Assembly (NCBI GenBank): GCA_027924585.1
Contig: BSBM01000637.1
Coordinates: forward strand, 5,828,001 to 5,892,000
Length of the DNA: 64,000 nt
Direction: 5' to 3'
Source of the DNA: Larix kaempferi
Taxonomy: Eukaryota > Streptophyta > Pinopsida > Pinales > Pinaceae
Part shown: in pieces, positions 33,299 through 46,475 of the stretch
Numbering within the stretch: the stretch's first letter is position 1
Layout: the number at the start of each line of letters is the position of its first letter
Notes under the pieces: generated by a model
Database searches by the model: none
What the model saw: only the letters and a program-made list of their open reading frames with translations
Told to the model about the DNA's origin: nothing
Position numbers and translations under genes: made by a program

Positions 33299-35380
33299 AT
33301 TTCTGACTCAATGGGCTAGAAAATATCTAAGGCCAACTAAGGGTGAGAGGCACAAAGAGCACACCACTACAAAAATCCTAAGTATCCAAACCAGGCAAAC
33401 GAGGACGGTGAATACTCTCAATAGAAATTCTGGGATGATCAGGGCCCAGAACAGGCTAGTAGAGCATCGAAGAACAGTTATACGACGTCCAGTTCAGTTC
33501 CTCTGGGTGCAAGCATTTGAATCACCAAACCGCCCTCTCGGGATTACTGAAAAGGGTTACCTTCTGTATCTGTCCTAGGTACAATGAAAATAGCCTTTCA
33601 CTGCCACCTGCATAAGAAACCCTAAGGTCAAGATACTAAGGCTACCATTAACATGAAAGAAGCTCTGGGGGACAGTCGCAGGTCCAACTAGAACGCATGG
33701 GCAGGGTAGCTAATCCCAAAATCCAAAAGGATCCCCGTACACGAACCAGCCTTGGTGTATGCTCCGAATGAAAAGTGAAGGGGTATCCTCACTATTTCAC
33801 CTTCGCAAGACCTCGTGCTTAACTCCGATTTCAGTGGAGATTCCAGAACAACTTTGATGTCAATGGGTTTACCTAAAAACAGTCTCACTACGATTATTGA
33901 GTAATGAAAATGGTTTCGGATAGTTAAAGTGTGTTCTAATCCGAAACCCTAGCCTAAGCTAGTTGGTGTAGTGACATCCCTAGAAAGAAAAGTTGATAAT
34001 AAATTTTATTAATTATTCTTTTAGGGTTGTTCTTTAGTCAAAGGTTGCAGTGCATTGTGTGGCGTGGTTGTGACAGAAATGGAAAGTACATAAAAGTAAA
34101 AAACTTTCACTAAAATTTCTCATTCATTGTTTTCCAAAACTAAAGATAAGCAAACCTAAAACAAGTATCTTTTTACTTTCTTTTCAAATTCAAAACAAAG
34201 TAAACTACGCTACTTCGAAATGATTATAAGTCTTACTACTTTAAACTACCAAACTCATTTTTTGCTTTTTCTAATATATGCAAAAGAAAAAGAACTCGAA
34301 AATGGAAGCAAGTAAGACCTAAAAGAGCAATGTAAGTAAGGAAAAGTAACTCTAAGGCTCACAACAATCAACTTGATGTCTTGACAAAGACTTGTCCTAC
34401 AAAGTTTTTAAAGAGAAAAAACCTTGGGATTGGAAGACAAAGTGGAAAGAAAAGAAGGATAAGAGACACTTTAAAATGGAAAGGCAAACTTCAAAGGTTG
34501 CTCCAAAGCATCAAGAACCCTAAGAAAGCACTAAGCCAAGAAAACGGTAGGAAAGCTAACCAAAGATGGCCTTACAACCACAAAGACTCAAATGGAAGCA
34601 AACTAAAAGACTTCAACTTACTTGAACCTGAAACTGACAAAGCAACCAGGAAGTGTCTAGACTCAAAAAGATTTTGAAAACACCCTAAGAACTCCAACTT
34701 GGGGACAAACCCTAAATCAAAGGCTAAGACACCATCAAAGCATGCTTAGTGTTGCCACAAACAACAAATGTTACAAAACAAAGGTTTGTATACCTGCAAC
34801 AAGCATCTAGGGTATAGGAGTGCAACTATGTCCAACAAGGAACAAAGCACGGTCTTCAAAAAGAGTCACAAACAAACAAGACACCTCAAAAGTACTCAAG
34901 CAAACAAAAGATGACCTAAGGGACTTAGGAGAGGAAAACAAGACTCAAAAAGGGCATAAAGACCTCAAAGATCAGTTAAGAAGACAAGGCAAGAGGCTGG
35001 AAATCAAACCAAACAAGTGGAAATCAAATCCCAAAAGCAAACAGAGACTTACAGGAAAAAACTCTACTGTGCAGTGTATAAACCTGCACACACTGGGAGG
35101 TGTACCCTACTGTGCAGTAGGGAAAGTAGCATTTTTTAGCATGTGTACTCTATTGTGCAATAGGTAAAGCAGCTTTTTTTAGCAGATGTACGCTATTGTG
35201 TGCAAGGGATACCAGCGTTCATGCCAGAGAAGGCTTGAAACAAGCTCTAAAACTTCAAACTGGAATGAGTCAAGCAATGGAAATAGGCTACAGTAACCTA
35301 CAGAGCCTCTTAGAGGATCAAAAAGATCAAAAAGTACTGGAAGGAAAACTAACTATGTCTCCTAAAGCAGAAAACAACCG
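33299..35380 (-). other. Element B 5' leader, non-coding
   Basis: Two kilobases between primer site and the gag remnant. It is Lys/Asn-codon-like and AT-rich without a recognised domain. Near 35060-35210, several short inverted words such as CTACTGTGCAGTAG recur, each beside AGCAGCTTTTTTAGCA-like sequence, similar in style to the ACGCTACT repeats in its LTR. Confidence 0.55.
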
Positions 35381-35400
35381 GTCCCCAGCGGAGTCGTCAG
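35381..35400 (-). other. Element B primer binding site (tRNA-Arg-like)
   Basis: On the minus strand CTGACGACTCCGCTGGGGAC, two bases from the 5' LTR end. This is the pattern known for Ogre/Tat elements. Confidence 0.72.
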
Positions 35401-35402
35401 TT

Positions 35403-36417
35403 TGTTGTTCGGGAAATCTACCCTATAGCGAGGAGAGGGACACTACCAACTTCTGGGGTGATAAGTAAATACATTCATCATATCACATAGGCTTATACAA
35501 AAGGAAAGAGATCAAGGTCCTTGAAGGCATACCTTATTAACGATGTTCGATCCTAGCTTTCGCTTGCTCCTTCGATCGATCCTCCACTTGATCTTTTGTT
35601 TGACGAACCTGCAATACAAAGATACCTTCCTTAGCGTATCTTGAATGATATAACAATGATGAAATTGAAATGCAATTTAAACATCAAATACAATCAAGCA
35701 TTTAATCCAAACAAATATGCAATCCATTAGACATTTGATTGGGACGGGAAGGGTATTTCAACATTTATTGTCAAAAGCAGATAATCAATACAATTATACC
35801 TGACCATTCAGAGTGCTTGTGCAACCGGATCATGGGATGCTTCTCTTCACACTAACTTTGGAATTCCTCCAGCATAACAACCCTTAATGCATAGTTTCTC
35901 CTCCTCTCTCTCATCTATCCCCCTTGTATTTATGGGACAAGGTAGGCAGTTTGGATTAAGAGGTAGTTTTATTGGGAGGTTGGGGAAGCTGCAAAACCAA
36001 CTTCAACTAATCCTAATTCATCAAATTAATATATTTTTTATTACTTTTTAAGGTGTACGCTAGTTTTCTTAAGTGGAGTAGCGTTCAATATGCAACTTCC
36101 CTGCTTTACAACCAGCGTTTGCAAGATTTTTTGAGCTGTACGCTACTCTATTGAAGCAAAGTAGAGTATTTCAGAAGGAAAATGCTACTTTATTTAAGTG
36201 GAGTAGAGTATTTCAGCAGGAAAACACTACTATCATGCTTATAGGGTAGCGTTTTTCCCAAAAAGTAGGTAAAATGAGAGTTTTGTCAACTGCAGAGGGG
36301 TAAGTCTAGTCCATTCATCATCTAGGGCAATCATGATCTTCAATCCAAGTTGTCCTTTTGTGTGATCGACAGCTAAAGGTGATCACGGATAGAGAAGTGC
36401 ATATTTGACCTATAACA
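35403..36417 (-). repeat. Element B 5' LTR
   Basis: 1015 bases paired with 28098-29112. The right edge is marked by the duplication GAGAT at 36418-36422. Confidence 0.92.
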
Positions 36418-36422
36418 GAGAT

Positions 36423-37479
36423 TATTTTAAATGGCCATATGAGGGTAATTCTAGGGAAAAGTTCAATGAAATCCTCCTTTCTGAGATATCAAACATTGGA
36501 AAACAATGGAAGGTGAATATTAAATTTCATTTTAAAATGCAAATATTTAGCCAATCTAGGAGGAGGTGGCACATAGTATTATTTTAATCTTTAGGAATTT
36601 ATAATAGCGGCTTACTTCATGGGATATGGTATTTGGTGTATATGTGTCATTATAAAAATTTTATAATCCTCTTATCCACAGATTCAATCATGGTCCATTA
36701 ACTTTGTTTCTTATTGGTAGGTGGATGTCAAAAAGAAGGATAAAGCATTCAAGAATGACAATATTGACAGCCAAACAACTAAATATAACCATTATTCATC
36801 TGTCAGATGCAACTTGTAGTTACAAGGGAAAAAAATCATAGTTGGAAACATGTATTTTACAAGGACAACTATGCATATTTGGAAACATGTATTTTCACAA
36901 TATAAGCGAGAAACAACTCTAATTATCATCAAACCATTATAACATATTATCATCGTCAAAAGATCAATATGAAATTATTAACCATGCATGGAACCAAAAT
37001 CATAGACTCTCAACTAATATCTATATTAAGGAATTAGTGCACATTAGAAGAACATCCTATAGTTCCCTATGGGGATTCTTAGGCAAGGGAATTTGCATTA
37101 TTCATTGGAAATGGATCATGGGGTTACTTCCCTGTGACACTTTTCAAGTGATTGATGGTTGATGAGAATTTGATTGAACAATTGTTTCCTACAAGGATTA
37201 ATCTTCTTTCATCTAACTATTTTTTTATTATGTTTTTTTCCCACCTCTATGATCATTAATTAGGATTTTGGCCACTTGGATTTCACTTATGATAGATTTT
37301 ATGGTCATGGTTTCCTCCTTCACTATATCTATTGTTTCCCAAAATTAGTTCCTCTAATTACTTGCACCAAACCTCATGGCTATGAGGGAATCCTTCCTAA
37401 CTAGGAGGGTCTTGTTGTTCCTAGAATTTCCACCTATGTGATATCCCCCTTACATAACATCATTGATTCCTTAGGTACC
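36423..37479. other. AT-rich spacer without recognised features
   Basis: Continuation of the pre-insertion sequence left of element B. A 60-codon frame crosses its left edge, starting in element B's LTR, but I see no domain. It ends with GTACC, the presumed left target duplication of element F. Confidence 0.5.
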
Positions 37480-39250
37480 TATAATATCCCCAATTAAAAA
37501 TTAGGAATATTAACCCCCATAATTTTCAACAGAAAAGGTATTGATTTCCAATTTTTACCAATGGAGGTATTTGCTTTAATAACAGTGGAATTTATATATA
37601 ATTTTGGATTTGAATAATGATTTCCATCCCATAAAATATACTTGAAACCATTGTAATGTGAAAAATCATATCTGATATAAATTTTTGAGATCTAGTTATT
37701 AATTATGGTTCATAACTTTCTTTGAAAACTTTGTATGCAACCTCTTTATTATCAATATCGAATCATTGAAGGTACTAACGGTATCACCAGATTCAAGGTA
37801 CGAATTATTGGCTCAATGAAACAGAATTAAATGATATATATTTCAGATTTAATCAAATACCAACAGCTCCACAAATATCAACTTGAATCTAGAAAGATTG
37901 GCTAAGATTTCACCACACAGAAAACATTTGTTTTCGAATGGACCCAAACACTTCCCAAGCAGCTCGAATTCTTTCCAAACCACTCCAACTTGACTCAAAC
38001 ACTCCCAAATCAACCCAGTTCACTCACTAACAGAATTTGAGGTGCTTCAATGAAATTTTAATGCACAATACATTAAGATTGCATAGTCATATTTACAGAT
38101 CTACTCCGATAGACCAACCATTAACTTGAATATTGAACACAATATGGGAAAATCAATGTGAGTCTTATTATGAAATGGATGTTTACAATAAGAACACTGA
38201 TAGATGATACAAAAGATGAAAATACATAAAATAAACCTTATGCAAGATATGAGGAATGGCTGCAAATGAATAGCAGAGAAGAGGGGAGGAAATGGCAGCT
38301 CCAAATGTGAGATCTCTTCAACCAGTGCACCCTCCGCAAGCAAACTCTCAATCCCCAACTTGTAGATATGAACTCTCAGGTGCACCCTCTATTAGATATG
38401 AAGGTTATATAGTCAATAGAACATCCCTCAAGATATTTTGACATATATGCATCCTCCCTCCTAAACTAGAAGAAAATTTCGAAACAAAACTCCAAATCAT
38501 GGATCCAGTAAAATGGCCATATCTCGAGAAAACTGATACCTTTTTCGACGAAACGAAAATTGTTCCCAATTGGAAACAATTCCCTAAATGAAATGGAACA
38601 GGTCACAAATACCATAAGGAAATTTAAATATTCAAACCAGAATATCCATGTCCACCCCTCCAACACTGGTTCAATATTTGGAACACCCGCAGCAACAAAA
38701 CTTCCAAGCCAACACTAAGCAATTCCAAACATTATCAAAGATCACCAAACTAGCACGAATGCAACCCCAAAAAATGTCAAATAATATAACCTACAAATAA
38801 AATCTCAATACATTCAGATCTATGAATCTCTGTAGATAAATCAGTATGCTTCCTCCTCTTAATCACCAACAATGAAGCACAATGAAGAGGTATGGACGAT
38901 CTCTCCTCTCACACCAGGCTGGGTGGAATCTTTCACCACCAAAATGAGTCATGAATGTAAGGGGAACATATCCCAATATTGAAAGCCACAAGAGCTCTCT
39001 AATATCAGAAATAATTTGTCCAAATTATCTTGAACAGGTGCCCTCATTCTTCTTTTATAACTCTTCATTCTCTTCTAGAGACATCTCTCTCAAAAATATC
39101 AATAAAATATTAATAAATATTATTTTTATAAGAGAATGATCCTTTGGGACACCATAAATACCTATCTAATGTTATTTTGGCCTCATGTAGCCATTGATCC
39201 CCTTTGAAATTCGAATTTGGATATGCCTCCTTGATTTTGTGGGAGTTACA
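37480..39250 (-). repeat. Element F 3' LTR (complete)
   Basis: 1771 bases. The first 970 or so match 42081-43055. It begins TATAATATCCCC, the terminal TG being mutated to TA (the other copy has TGTAATATCCCC), and ends GGGAGTTACA. Confidence 0.8.
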
Positions 39251-39270
39251 ACTCCCCTTGGCCCCACTCC
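39251..39270 (-). other. Element F polypurine tract
   Basis: On the minus strand GGAGTGGGGCCAAGGGGAGT directly precedes the LTR. Confidence 0.65.
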
Positions 39271-39503
39271 ATTGTCATGCACCTTCACTGGGCTATATTT
39301 AGCAGTTTCTTTATCATAATTTGTGGTGATTGTTTATATGGTTGTAGCTTCAAGTGGACCAAATCACCAACTCTATTCTCCACAAATTGAAGCACACTAA
39401 AAATGAAAATAATAGCATGGTTCCGAACCAATTGGAAGTAGGTAAAATATCCCATACTCCATGTATGGTCCTGCATGGTACTAAAATAGGAAACATTTTG
39501 ATT

Positions 39504-42010
39504 CTACAACCACCGTATCAGAACCTCAAATAATTGGTATACTAAAAATCCAAACATATGAAGGGAAAAACTAATTCTCACCTCTAGATGTTGCTGAACT
39601 TTCCAACCTTGGAATTCTGAATCCCAAGATAATCTCAAAGAGGAACCACCATGTTGTTGTTGCACCACTCTGATTATAACAATCCCCTCAAGAGATATCT
39701 CTATTCCCCATGCAACTGTATGATCAACCCAGTTGGAACAACTAAGTCCAAGAATGATCCCAGGGTCTGACATGAACCTGAGAAATACAAAGTGTCTTGT
39801 ACATCCTCCTCTACACTTCCTAGTGTCAACACAAGGATCCCTCTGAAGTCTCCTAACCAACCAAGAAGGAAAACAATGTGTCCATCCCACATATGGTTTC
39901 CCACTTAGGAAACCATTCCACTGCTCCACATGGATAGACTCCTGAAAATTATAATTGGATTGTACTCCTTTGCCAGCTACTAAAATGCTACACCAAACAA
40001 TTCCAGGATCCCACTATCAATGTGGCACTCCACCAATCATCACTACCATCTGAAATAATATTTATTCTGAAGAATGTCATAATCCCACAACCAAATTGGA
40101 AGTCCACCACTCCCAATGCGTACTGGGACTTCTATGAACTTCTTCAACAGAATATGAAGTCCCTCTTGCACAATCTGCACACTGGTCCCATGACTCACAT
40201 CATTTTCACCTGTCCTCTCCAACTAAATAGGTGGAACTCCCATGTCCTGCGATTTGCTACTATATACAACACCCTACCAGTGTAAGCTGAACTTGTATCC
40301 CAGTGTGACTCCACATATGTCATATATCTATCCACCCAATCCATGGATGCATATGCTCCCATACTGTCTAGTCCATAAGGTATATGATCAACCACCTCCT
40401 CCATGGCTAAGCCTCTCTCCAACACGAGTGGTTTATGATCCTCATAATGCAAAACAAGTTCCTGGACAAAATACTCTATGTCAATCCTCTCCTCAAGAAC
40501 TTGTAAATCTGAATGCTCCTCATTTTCAATCCTCACATGAGGTTCCTCCATCATATCAATAGTTCCACCCACCACATGTAAATGATTATCTTCTATGTGG
40601 GAAGAAGGATGTAAGCCACTCAAATCTCTGTGAAACTAATCATCCTACATATCTGATTCTTGAAAGGCTATTTGAGTGCACTTCCAAGAATCTTTAGTAA
40701 GTTGAAGCTCATGGGTAAGCTTCTCAACTTCCCTTTCCTTGTCTTTTGCAAACTTGAGGGCAAGGTCTCTATCCATGAACAGCTACAAGTAATCTGATTT
40801 CAACTCCTCCAGTTCTTATTTAATGATTCACAGTTGGGTACTAGTGACCCCTTCTGTAACTCCTCCATGTCTCTCCATCCACTAGGTCTTCCACATAAGA
40901 TCTTCAATAAACATGTGTGCACCATATGTCTTAGTCAACACCTACATAATTTGTTCCTCTATGGCCAATAGTTGGTCCTCCAAGTCATGCAATTCCTTCA
41001 CATTTTCATTATGTATGTTGTCATATAAAGAACCATCCACCTCATGTGGATCATGTTATCTCTCATCTATCACTTCATCTCTTCCATTGTATTCTCCATA
41101 AGAAATGAAGTCATCCTTAAAAAGTGTTATTGTGCTAATTTCTCCTCATACTCAACTTTTGCACCTTCTTCCCTTGGAAGAAATGAGGTTCCTCTTGGTT
41201 TTATTCCTTGGGATGCCAACAACTCTGCCTCCTTAGCTCCTTGTAACCACTCATTGACAAATGTTTGTGATTTGTTCACATCTTCTGATGGCTGATATAA
41301 AAAATCAGAATTCTTGTGGCATGAATCCACATCACATAATTCATCTTTAACAACCAAATCAACATTAGAAGATTCTACAATACCATTATCCTCATGTTAA
41401 ATCGATGCCATATCATGATGTTGCAAGGAAATATGACTGCTGGAAAAATAAAAATTGTTATCATACCTTGGTATTGTTTTTGCATCCTCCTTAAATGGTT
41501 GATATGTGATGGCATTCTCTTTTGCTTTGTGATCAAACTGAATTCTCAAGGGTGCAACATGTGATCCTCCTTGATCCAAATTCTCAGGCTAGCAAGAGAG
41601 AGTTTGTGAATATGGTCTCAATTTATTTGGGTCTCACACATGATGGCTGATTTTTTCTCTCCTCATTGTCATTTTCATGATGATCAGAGAATATTGTTCT
41701 TTAACACTCTAAACCCCACTCATCATGGGAACCTTTGGATGCTCTATTTGTAAATATGCCTAACATCCTCTCCATAATTCGAGATGCAGAACATTATGGT
41801 AGTAATGCTTTACAATGCTACAAGTTATGCTCTAGCTCCTGTTGCATCTTATCAAATTTCTTCAATAACTTCTCATGGCCCTTCATTAACATTTCCCACT
41901 CAGGTTGATCCTCTTCTATGGGTGTGGCAAGAATGAAAGTGGGTAACAATTTTCCATCTACAAGTCTAGCAATTGATGCAATTCCCAATGCACTTCTTCT
42001 TCCGAAAGTT
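39504..42010 (-). pseudogene. Element F degraded protein, partly coiled-coil (unrecognised)
   Basis: Several minus-strand frames look like remains of one gene. Just after the primer site is a segment with SALGIASIARLVDGKL, then a Lys/Glu-rich helix (KLLKKFDKMQQELEHNL, about 41830). Further segments lie at 41397-41579, 41127-41357, about 40650-41120 (coiled-coil-like, for instance KDKEREVEKLTHELQLTKDS, with stops), 40195-40623 and 39504-39929. I see no zinc knuckle or catalytic motif and do not recognise the family. It starts within about 70 bases of the primer site, with no long leader. It may be a gag-like structural protein; that is inference. Confidence 0.5.
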
Positions 42011-42067
42011 ATGGTCTCAAATTTTCTTCAAAATTCCCCTTGAGTTCCCACAACTATCGAGGAACAT

Positions 42068-42079
42068 GCTCTGATACCA
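42068..42079 (-). other. Element F primer binding site (initiator-Met type)
   Basis: On the minus strand TGGTATCAGAGC, one base from the LTR end. Confidence 0.88.
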
Positions 42080-42080
42080 C

Positions 42081-43055
42081 TGTAATATCCCCAATTAAAA
42101 ATTAGGTATATTAGCCCCCGATATTTTTAATAGAAAAGGTACTGATTTCCAATTTTTCCCAATGGAGGTATTTGCTTTAATAACAGTGGAGTTTATATAT
42201 AATTTTGGATTTGAATAATGATTTCGAGTCCATAAAATACACTTGAAACCATTTTAATAGGTCGAATCAGATTTGATATAAAGTTTTGAGATCTAGTTAT
42301 TAAGTCTGGTTGATGACTTTCTTCGAACACTTTGTATGCAACCTCTTTATCATCAATATCAAAGCATTGATGGTACTAACCATATCACCGGATTCAAGGT
42401 AAGAATTATTGCCTCAATGTAACAGTAGGAAATGATATATATTTCAGATTTATTCAAATACTAATAGCTCCACAAATATCAACTTGAATATAGAAATATT
42501 GGTTGAGATTTCACCACAGAGAAAACATTGGTTTTTGAATGGACCCAAACACTTCCCAAGCAACTCGACTTCTTTCCAAACCACTCCAAATTGACCCAGA
42601 CACTCCCAAATCAACCCACATCACTCACTAATAGACTTCAGGGTGCTTCAATGAAAGTTGAATTCAAAATACATTAATAATGCATAGCCATATTTTTAAA
42701 TATCTACTCATAGATCAACCAGTAACTTGAATATTGAACACAATATGGGAAAAGCATTGTGAGTCTTATTATGAAATGGATGTTTACAATGAGAACACTG
42801 ATAGATGCTATAGAAGATGCAAATACATAAAATAAACCTGATACAAGAGATGAGGAATGGATGCAAATGAATAGTAGAGAATGGGGGGGGCGCGATGGCA
42901 GCTCCAAATGTGAGATCTCTTCAACTAGTGTGCCCTCCACAAGAAAACTCTCGACCCCCAACTTGTAGATATGACCTCTCAGGTGAGCCCTCTATCAAAC
43001 CTGAAGTGTATATAGTCAATAGAACATCCCTCAATATATTTGTACATCCATGTGT
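42081..43055 (-). repeat. Element F 5' LTR, interrupted
   Basis: 975 bases matching the beginning of 37480-39250. It breaks off after CATGTGT, where element E's LTR starts. Confidence 0.85.
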
Positions 43056-44420
43056 TGTAATGTCCCCACCTGCTGACCACTGCTAGGCAAGGAACATACT
43101 ACCAATCGATGGGGCTCTTTAATCAAAATTCGGCCCACTCATTTCATTAAAAGAAATAAGATATGAATGTGCAGATGCAACACAAGAAAATTATGCACAG
43201 CGGAAACAACAACATTCACACACTCTTCATATGCATTCACATATCAATAATCAGTCATTAATTAAACATTGCAGGAGTAATTACATAGGCTGAAACACTT
43301 ATCTCCATTGCAATTGCCCCAAGCAACTAGCTATGTCGCTGCAACGTTCCACCCAGCCATAGGCTCTTCGACAGCTTATAGTGAGTCCATCCGAAGGCCA
43401 CCCCCGAGCTGGGCATGATTCTCACAAGGAAAAAGGGGACATTCACGCTCCCACACAGTCCATTAACCAATTCGTTTTAGCCAAGCCAGTCCAACTGGGT
43501 TTATCAAGCTACAATTGAACCCTGGAGGCTTACACTCAAACTCAAGCCATGGATACCCATACCCAACACACTTTTCATTCACACAGTAAACACAAACAGG
43601 GGCAGGGATACTCATTTTAAACAATGGGAATTACAAATAAAATGGCCATGGGTTTTCCCAGAAACGTTCCCAACAAAAACGGATTGTGGGATGAGGCAAA
43701 CAACCCCCAGGAGGAAATACGATTTCCTTCCCCAATATCTTCGCCTTCAGCAGCCCAAAACGGTCTCTATTGGACCCCCATTCGTTTTCCCCTCTTCCCC
43801 ACTGGTATACCACACAGAAATACGCCCTTCTCTGTTGGGGAAATGAAGAAAACGTTTTTCCACATACCTGGAAAACGCCCCGGTAGTTCTGAACTCGTGA
43901 GGGAGGAAGATTGGTCATTGATTATGGCTTAGGGAGCAATTTCGTGGCTCTCTTCTTGCCCAAAAAGACCCACACGTTTTTCCATGAAGGGTGGCTTGCC
44001 CATACCCGATTTTGGACAGCCATACCTTCCCATTCCCAAGGCAATAACTTCCCCAACCAACTCTTGGGAGAAATCAATGGTTGGGTACAAAAGTCAACAT
44101 GGGTAGTTGAGGGTTTGATGGGTTCCCTCATTGACACTTGGTTTGACTCTATTGGCTCAAGGGTTTGAATGTTTTCCCTCCCAATTCCTTGTGAAATCAT
44201 GCCCCATCTCTTTGTTGCATTGCATAGCTAGTTGTGGGTATTTTTATTAAAATGCATATTACATGATATTTGAATTTCCAATGTGCATTGCTAGCACGCA
44301 ACCCGTATGCATCACTAAATCGATGGCGGGGCCTTGGCTTTGAGCTCCTCACCATGATTTCACAACAATATTACATCATTTATAATGTAAATGCCATGGG
44401 GCCAAACTGGGGACATTACA
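43056..44420 (-). repeat. Element E 3' LTR (complete)
   Basis: 1365 bases. On the minus strand it carries both family LTR blocks: GGCTGGGTGGAACGTT (43343-43358) and CCCAGCTCGGGGGTG (43399-43413). Open frames of about 100 codons here recur identically in the other copy and are LTR sequence. Confidence 0.93.
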
Positions 44421-44435
44421 TTCCCCTCCCCTTGG
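44421..44435 (-). other. Element E polypurine tract
   Basis: On the minus strand CCAAGGGGAGGGGAA directly precedes the LTR, matching the Gy1 tract in position and style. Confidence 0.8.
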
Positions 44436-46030
44436 AATAACACCGTCCTCGGTGTTTCAACACTTCGGACTATATACCCACTTTACACATGATTCATAAT
44501 TCATAGATGGTGGCAGGTCTGTCCTGCAATTCGTCTCTTTACTTTTGACCTTTCACGATCAAGTCCCATAGCTTCCACAAGTTCCTCCTGCTAGCTTTGG
44601 TCTTCCAGCTCTACAGGTGGGCATTGCTCCAGAGCAATCCCTTCCGTTTGTTTATCTTCCAGCTGATCTACAAGTCTGGAATTTCATGGATGTCATCTTT
44701 CTTGTTGTCCCGGCAACTATCTGTGAGACTTATCATGGCAATTCCTGTTAGGACAAGCATAACACAATAATAAAATTAGTCAATTATTTTTCCTAATTGA
44801 CTTGGAACGTCCATGCTTTATTCATGGGACTTCCATACTTTCATGCATTCCCAACATACACATGAATTCATTCATATTCATCCTTTCACAGGAAAATTTA
44901 CTATTTCAGCATTCACATTTCATCTCAAGCAATTCAGCACAATCTATTTTCAGCCATGATATGCACTCAACAATCTTTTGTTTCTGAGATGCATTAGTCA
45001 AAAAAGGAAAGAGAAGAGTAAGAGTTTTCCCCTCTTAATCTGGTTCCAATCCGAAGCCACACCATCACTGGTGGTTCCATGCTCCTTGGCCTCTTTCCAC
45101 TTCAATGTGAATGCTTGACTTGCCCTTTCTTGGCTATGACACTTTAGTGTCTAAGGTCTGTCTAATGGCTTTCAACCAGGGAACCCTTCCCCATTTTCGC
45201 TTACAGAACCTTTGGCTACTAGGACCCACACAGTTCCACTAGCACCATCTTTCATTACTGCTCATATTGAGCTCTTTTAGGACAGTCATATGCCCACATG
45301 CATCCTCCAGATGCTTTCATAGTCCTTGCTTCCAGCAATACCTACACTCAAACATTGAGTCAATTCACATGTTTAGTGTATTTTCATAGTGTTTATATGC
45401 AAATGAGAAATTTAAGAAATCATAATTAGCTCATACGTATCTTCATAAGCAAGAGTTGCAAGATAACCAAATACTTATCTTTATTGGATGTCTTCACTTT
45501 ATCCTACAGGATCCTTCTTCGCTTTCCAAGCATTGGATTTCCCGTGGATACAACAATGAATGTTGGGCTAGCACGCAGGCTACTCCACCACCATTCGAAT
45601 AGGCAAGGCCAGGCCAGTATGCTGACCGGTTTTATCCATTGTTTAAGGGAATGTTTGGTCAGCACATCAGCTGCTCCACAACATCGAGTGGTTAATGTTC
45701 CCACCAATTATTCTCTGAATTTACCAAGAATTTTATAGCTCCAACCAGTTACTCTCTGGCTTTAACAAGTATTTATAGCTCTTTCAGGGTTCTTGTTTCT
45801 TGTAATGGCCAAGGTTTCCAACAAGAAACAACAGTGTATTAGCTTGGTTGCAATAAGACTTGGATCTGAAATCCTCATTATTCAAAACAAGAATTAAATG
45901 AAAATGAATACTTATCTGTATTGTGCGTTTCCTCGCTACTCCACAGGTTTCCTTCTCTGCTTTACAAGCCTTGGATCACCTGTGGGGTGGATGCTTGGCC
46001 AGCACACATGCTGCTCCACCACATCATCTG
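44436..46030 (-). other. Element E interior next to 3' LTR, pol lost
   Basis: Just inside the LTR the minus strand reads ETPRTVLFQGEGN, resembling the sequence after Gy1's chromodomain, so this may be the last trace of pol. The rest to 46030 has no recognisable domain. Near 45600 a partial copy of the GCCAGT...GGTTTTATC repeat occurs. Confidence 0.45.
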
Positions 46031-46034
46031 AATA

Positions 46035-46475
46035 GGCAATGCCAAGCCAGTGCGCCGACTGGGTTTATCAGGCAACCCAAAAATCAGTATGCTAAGCCAG
46101 TACGCCGACTGGGTTTATCAAGCATTTCGAAACCAATATGCTAAGCCAGTACGCCGACTGGGTTTATCAAGCATACAATAACCATTTCCAAGCCAGTTCT
46201 CCGACTGGGTTTGTCAGGAATATCACCCAAATAACCAGTACCTCCACAACATGCAAATATCCAATGCCAAGCCAGTACACCGACTGGGTTTGTCAGGCAT
46301 TAATTTAACAACATGCCAAGCTAGTACACCGACTGGGTTTATCAGGCATCCAACAACCTTTCGCCACAACTCCCAAATAACCAATGCCAAGCCAGTACGC
46401 CGACTGGGTTTATCAGGCATACAACAACCATTGCCGAGCCAGTACATCGACTGGGTTTCTCAGGCAATAAGAACA
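46035..46475 (-). repeat. Eight-copy array of an LTR-derived motif inside element E
   Basis: Eight copies of ATGCYAAGCCAGTAC followed by CCGACTGGGTTTATCA (about 46036, 46087, 46137, 46188, 46264, 46312, 46384, 46431) are separated by variable 12-45 base spacers. The same motif occurs once in element E's own LTR (AAGCCAGTCCAACTGGGTTTATCAAG, split here as AAGCCAGTCC and AACTGGGTTTATCAAG, about 43484) and, reversed, in Gy1 LTRs (TTGATAAACCCA...TTGGCTTAGCAT, about 5877 and 13970). Confidence 0.85.

Larger units (their letters stand above)
28098..36417 (-). mobile_element. Element B: Tat/Ogre-like LTR retrotransposon with gag tail and protease only
   Basis: It lies on the minus strand. Two LTRs of 1015 bases each (28098-29112, 35403-36417) are flanked by a perfect duplication GAGAT (28093-28097 and 36418-36422). 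The primer site is CTGACGACTCCGCTGGGGAC and the polypurine tract TAGGGGGCATC, both as in Tat/Ogre elements. The only coding remnant is the gag C-terminus plus protease (31202-33298). RT, RNase H and integrase are absent, replaced by about 2 kb of degenerate repeats. The LTRs differ by a modest number of substitutions. It is non-autonomous and related to element A. Confidence 0.9.
37480..43055 (-). mobile_element. Element F: non-autonomous LTR element, right LTR interrupted by E
   Basis: The left LTR 37480-39250 is complete. The right (5') LTR starts at 42081 and is cut at 43055 by element E, so about 800 bases of it lie beyond this window. The primer site is the initiator-Met type on the minus strand. 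The interior is 2.8 kb and holds a decayed frame of helical character, with no gag knuckle, protease, RT or integrase. LTR ends TGTAATATCCCC / GGGAGTTACA resemble those of E, Gy1 and Gy2. Confidence 0.82.

Noticed and set aside
36405-36587. 60-codon frame in spacer right of element B
   Set aside because: Starts inside B's LTR and has no recognisable domain; likely chance.
43624-43932. Pair of about 100-codon frames (both strands), repeated at 51421-51729
   Set aside because: The two places are the two LTRs of element E. Identity reflects recent insertion, and no domain is visible.
46035-46475. Possible CRISPR-like array (repeated 30-base motif with variable spacers)
   Set aside because: Plant nuclear retroelement context, imperfect repeats, irregular spacers, no associated genes; the motif is derived from the family's LTR.
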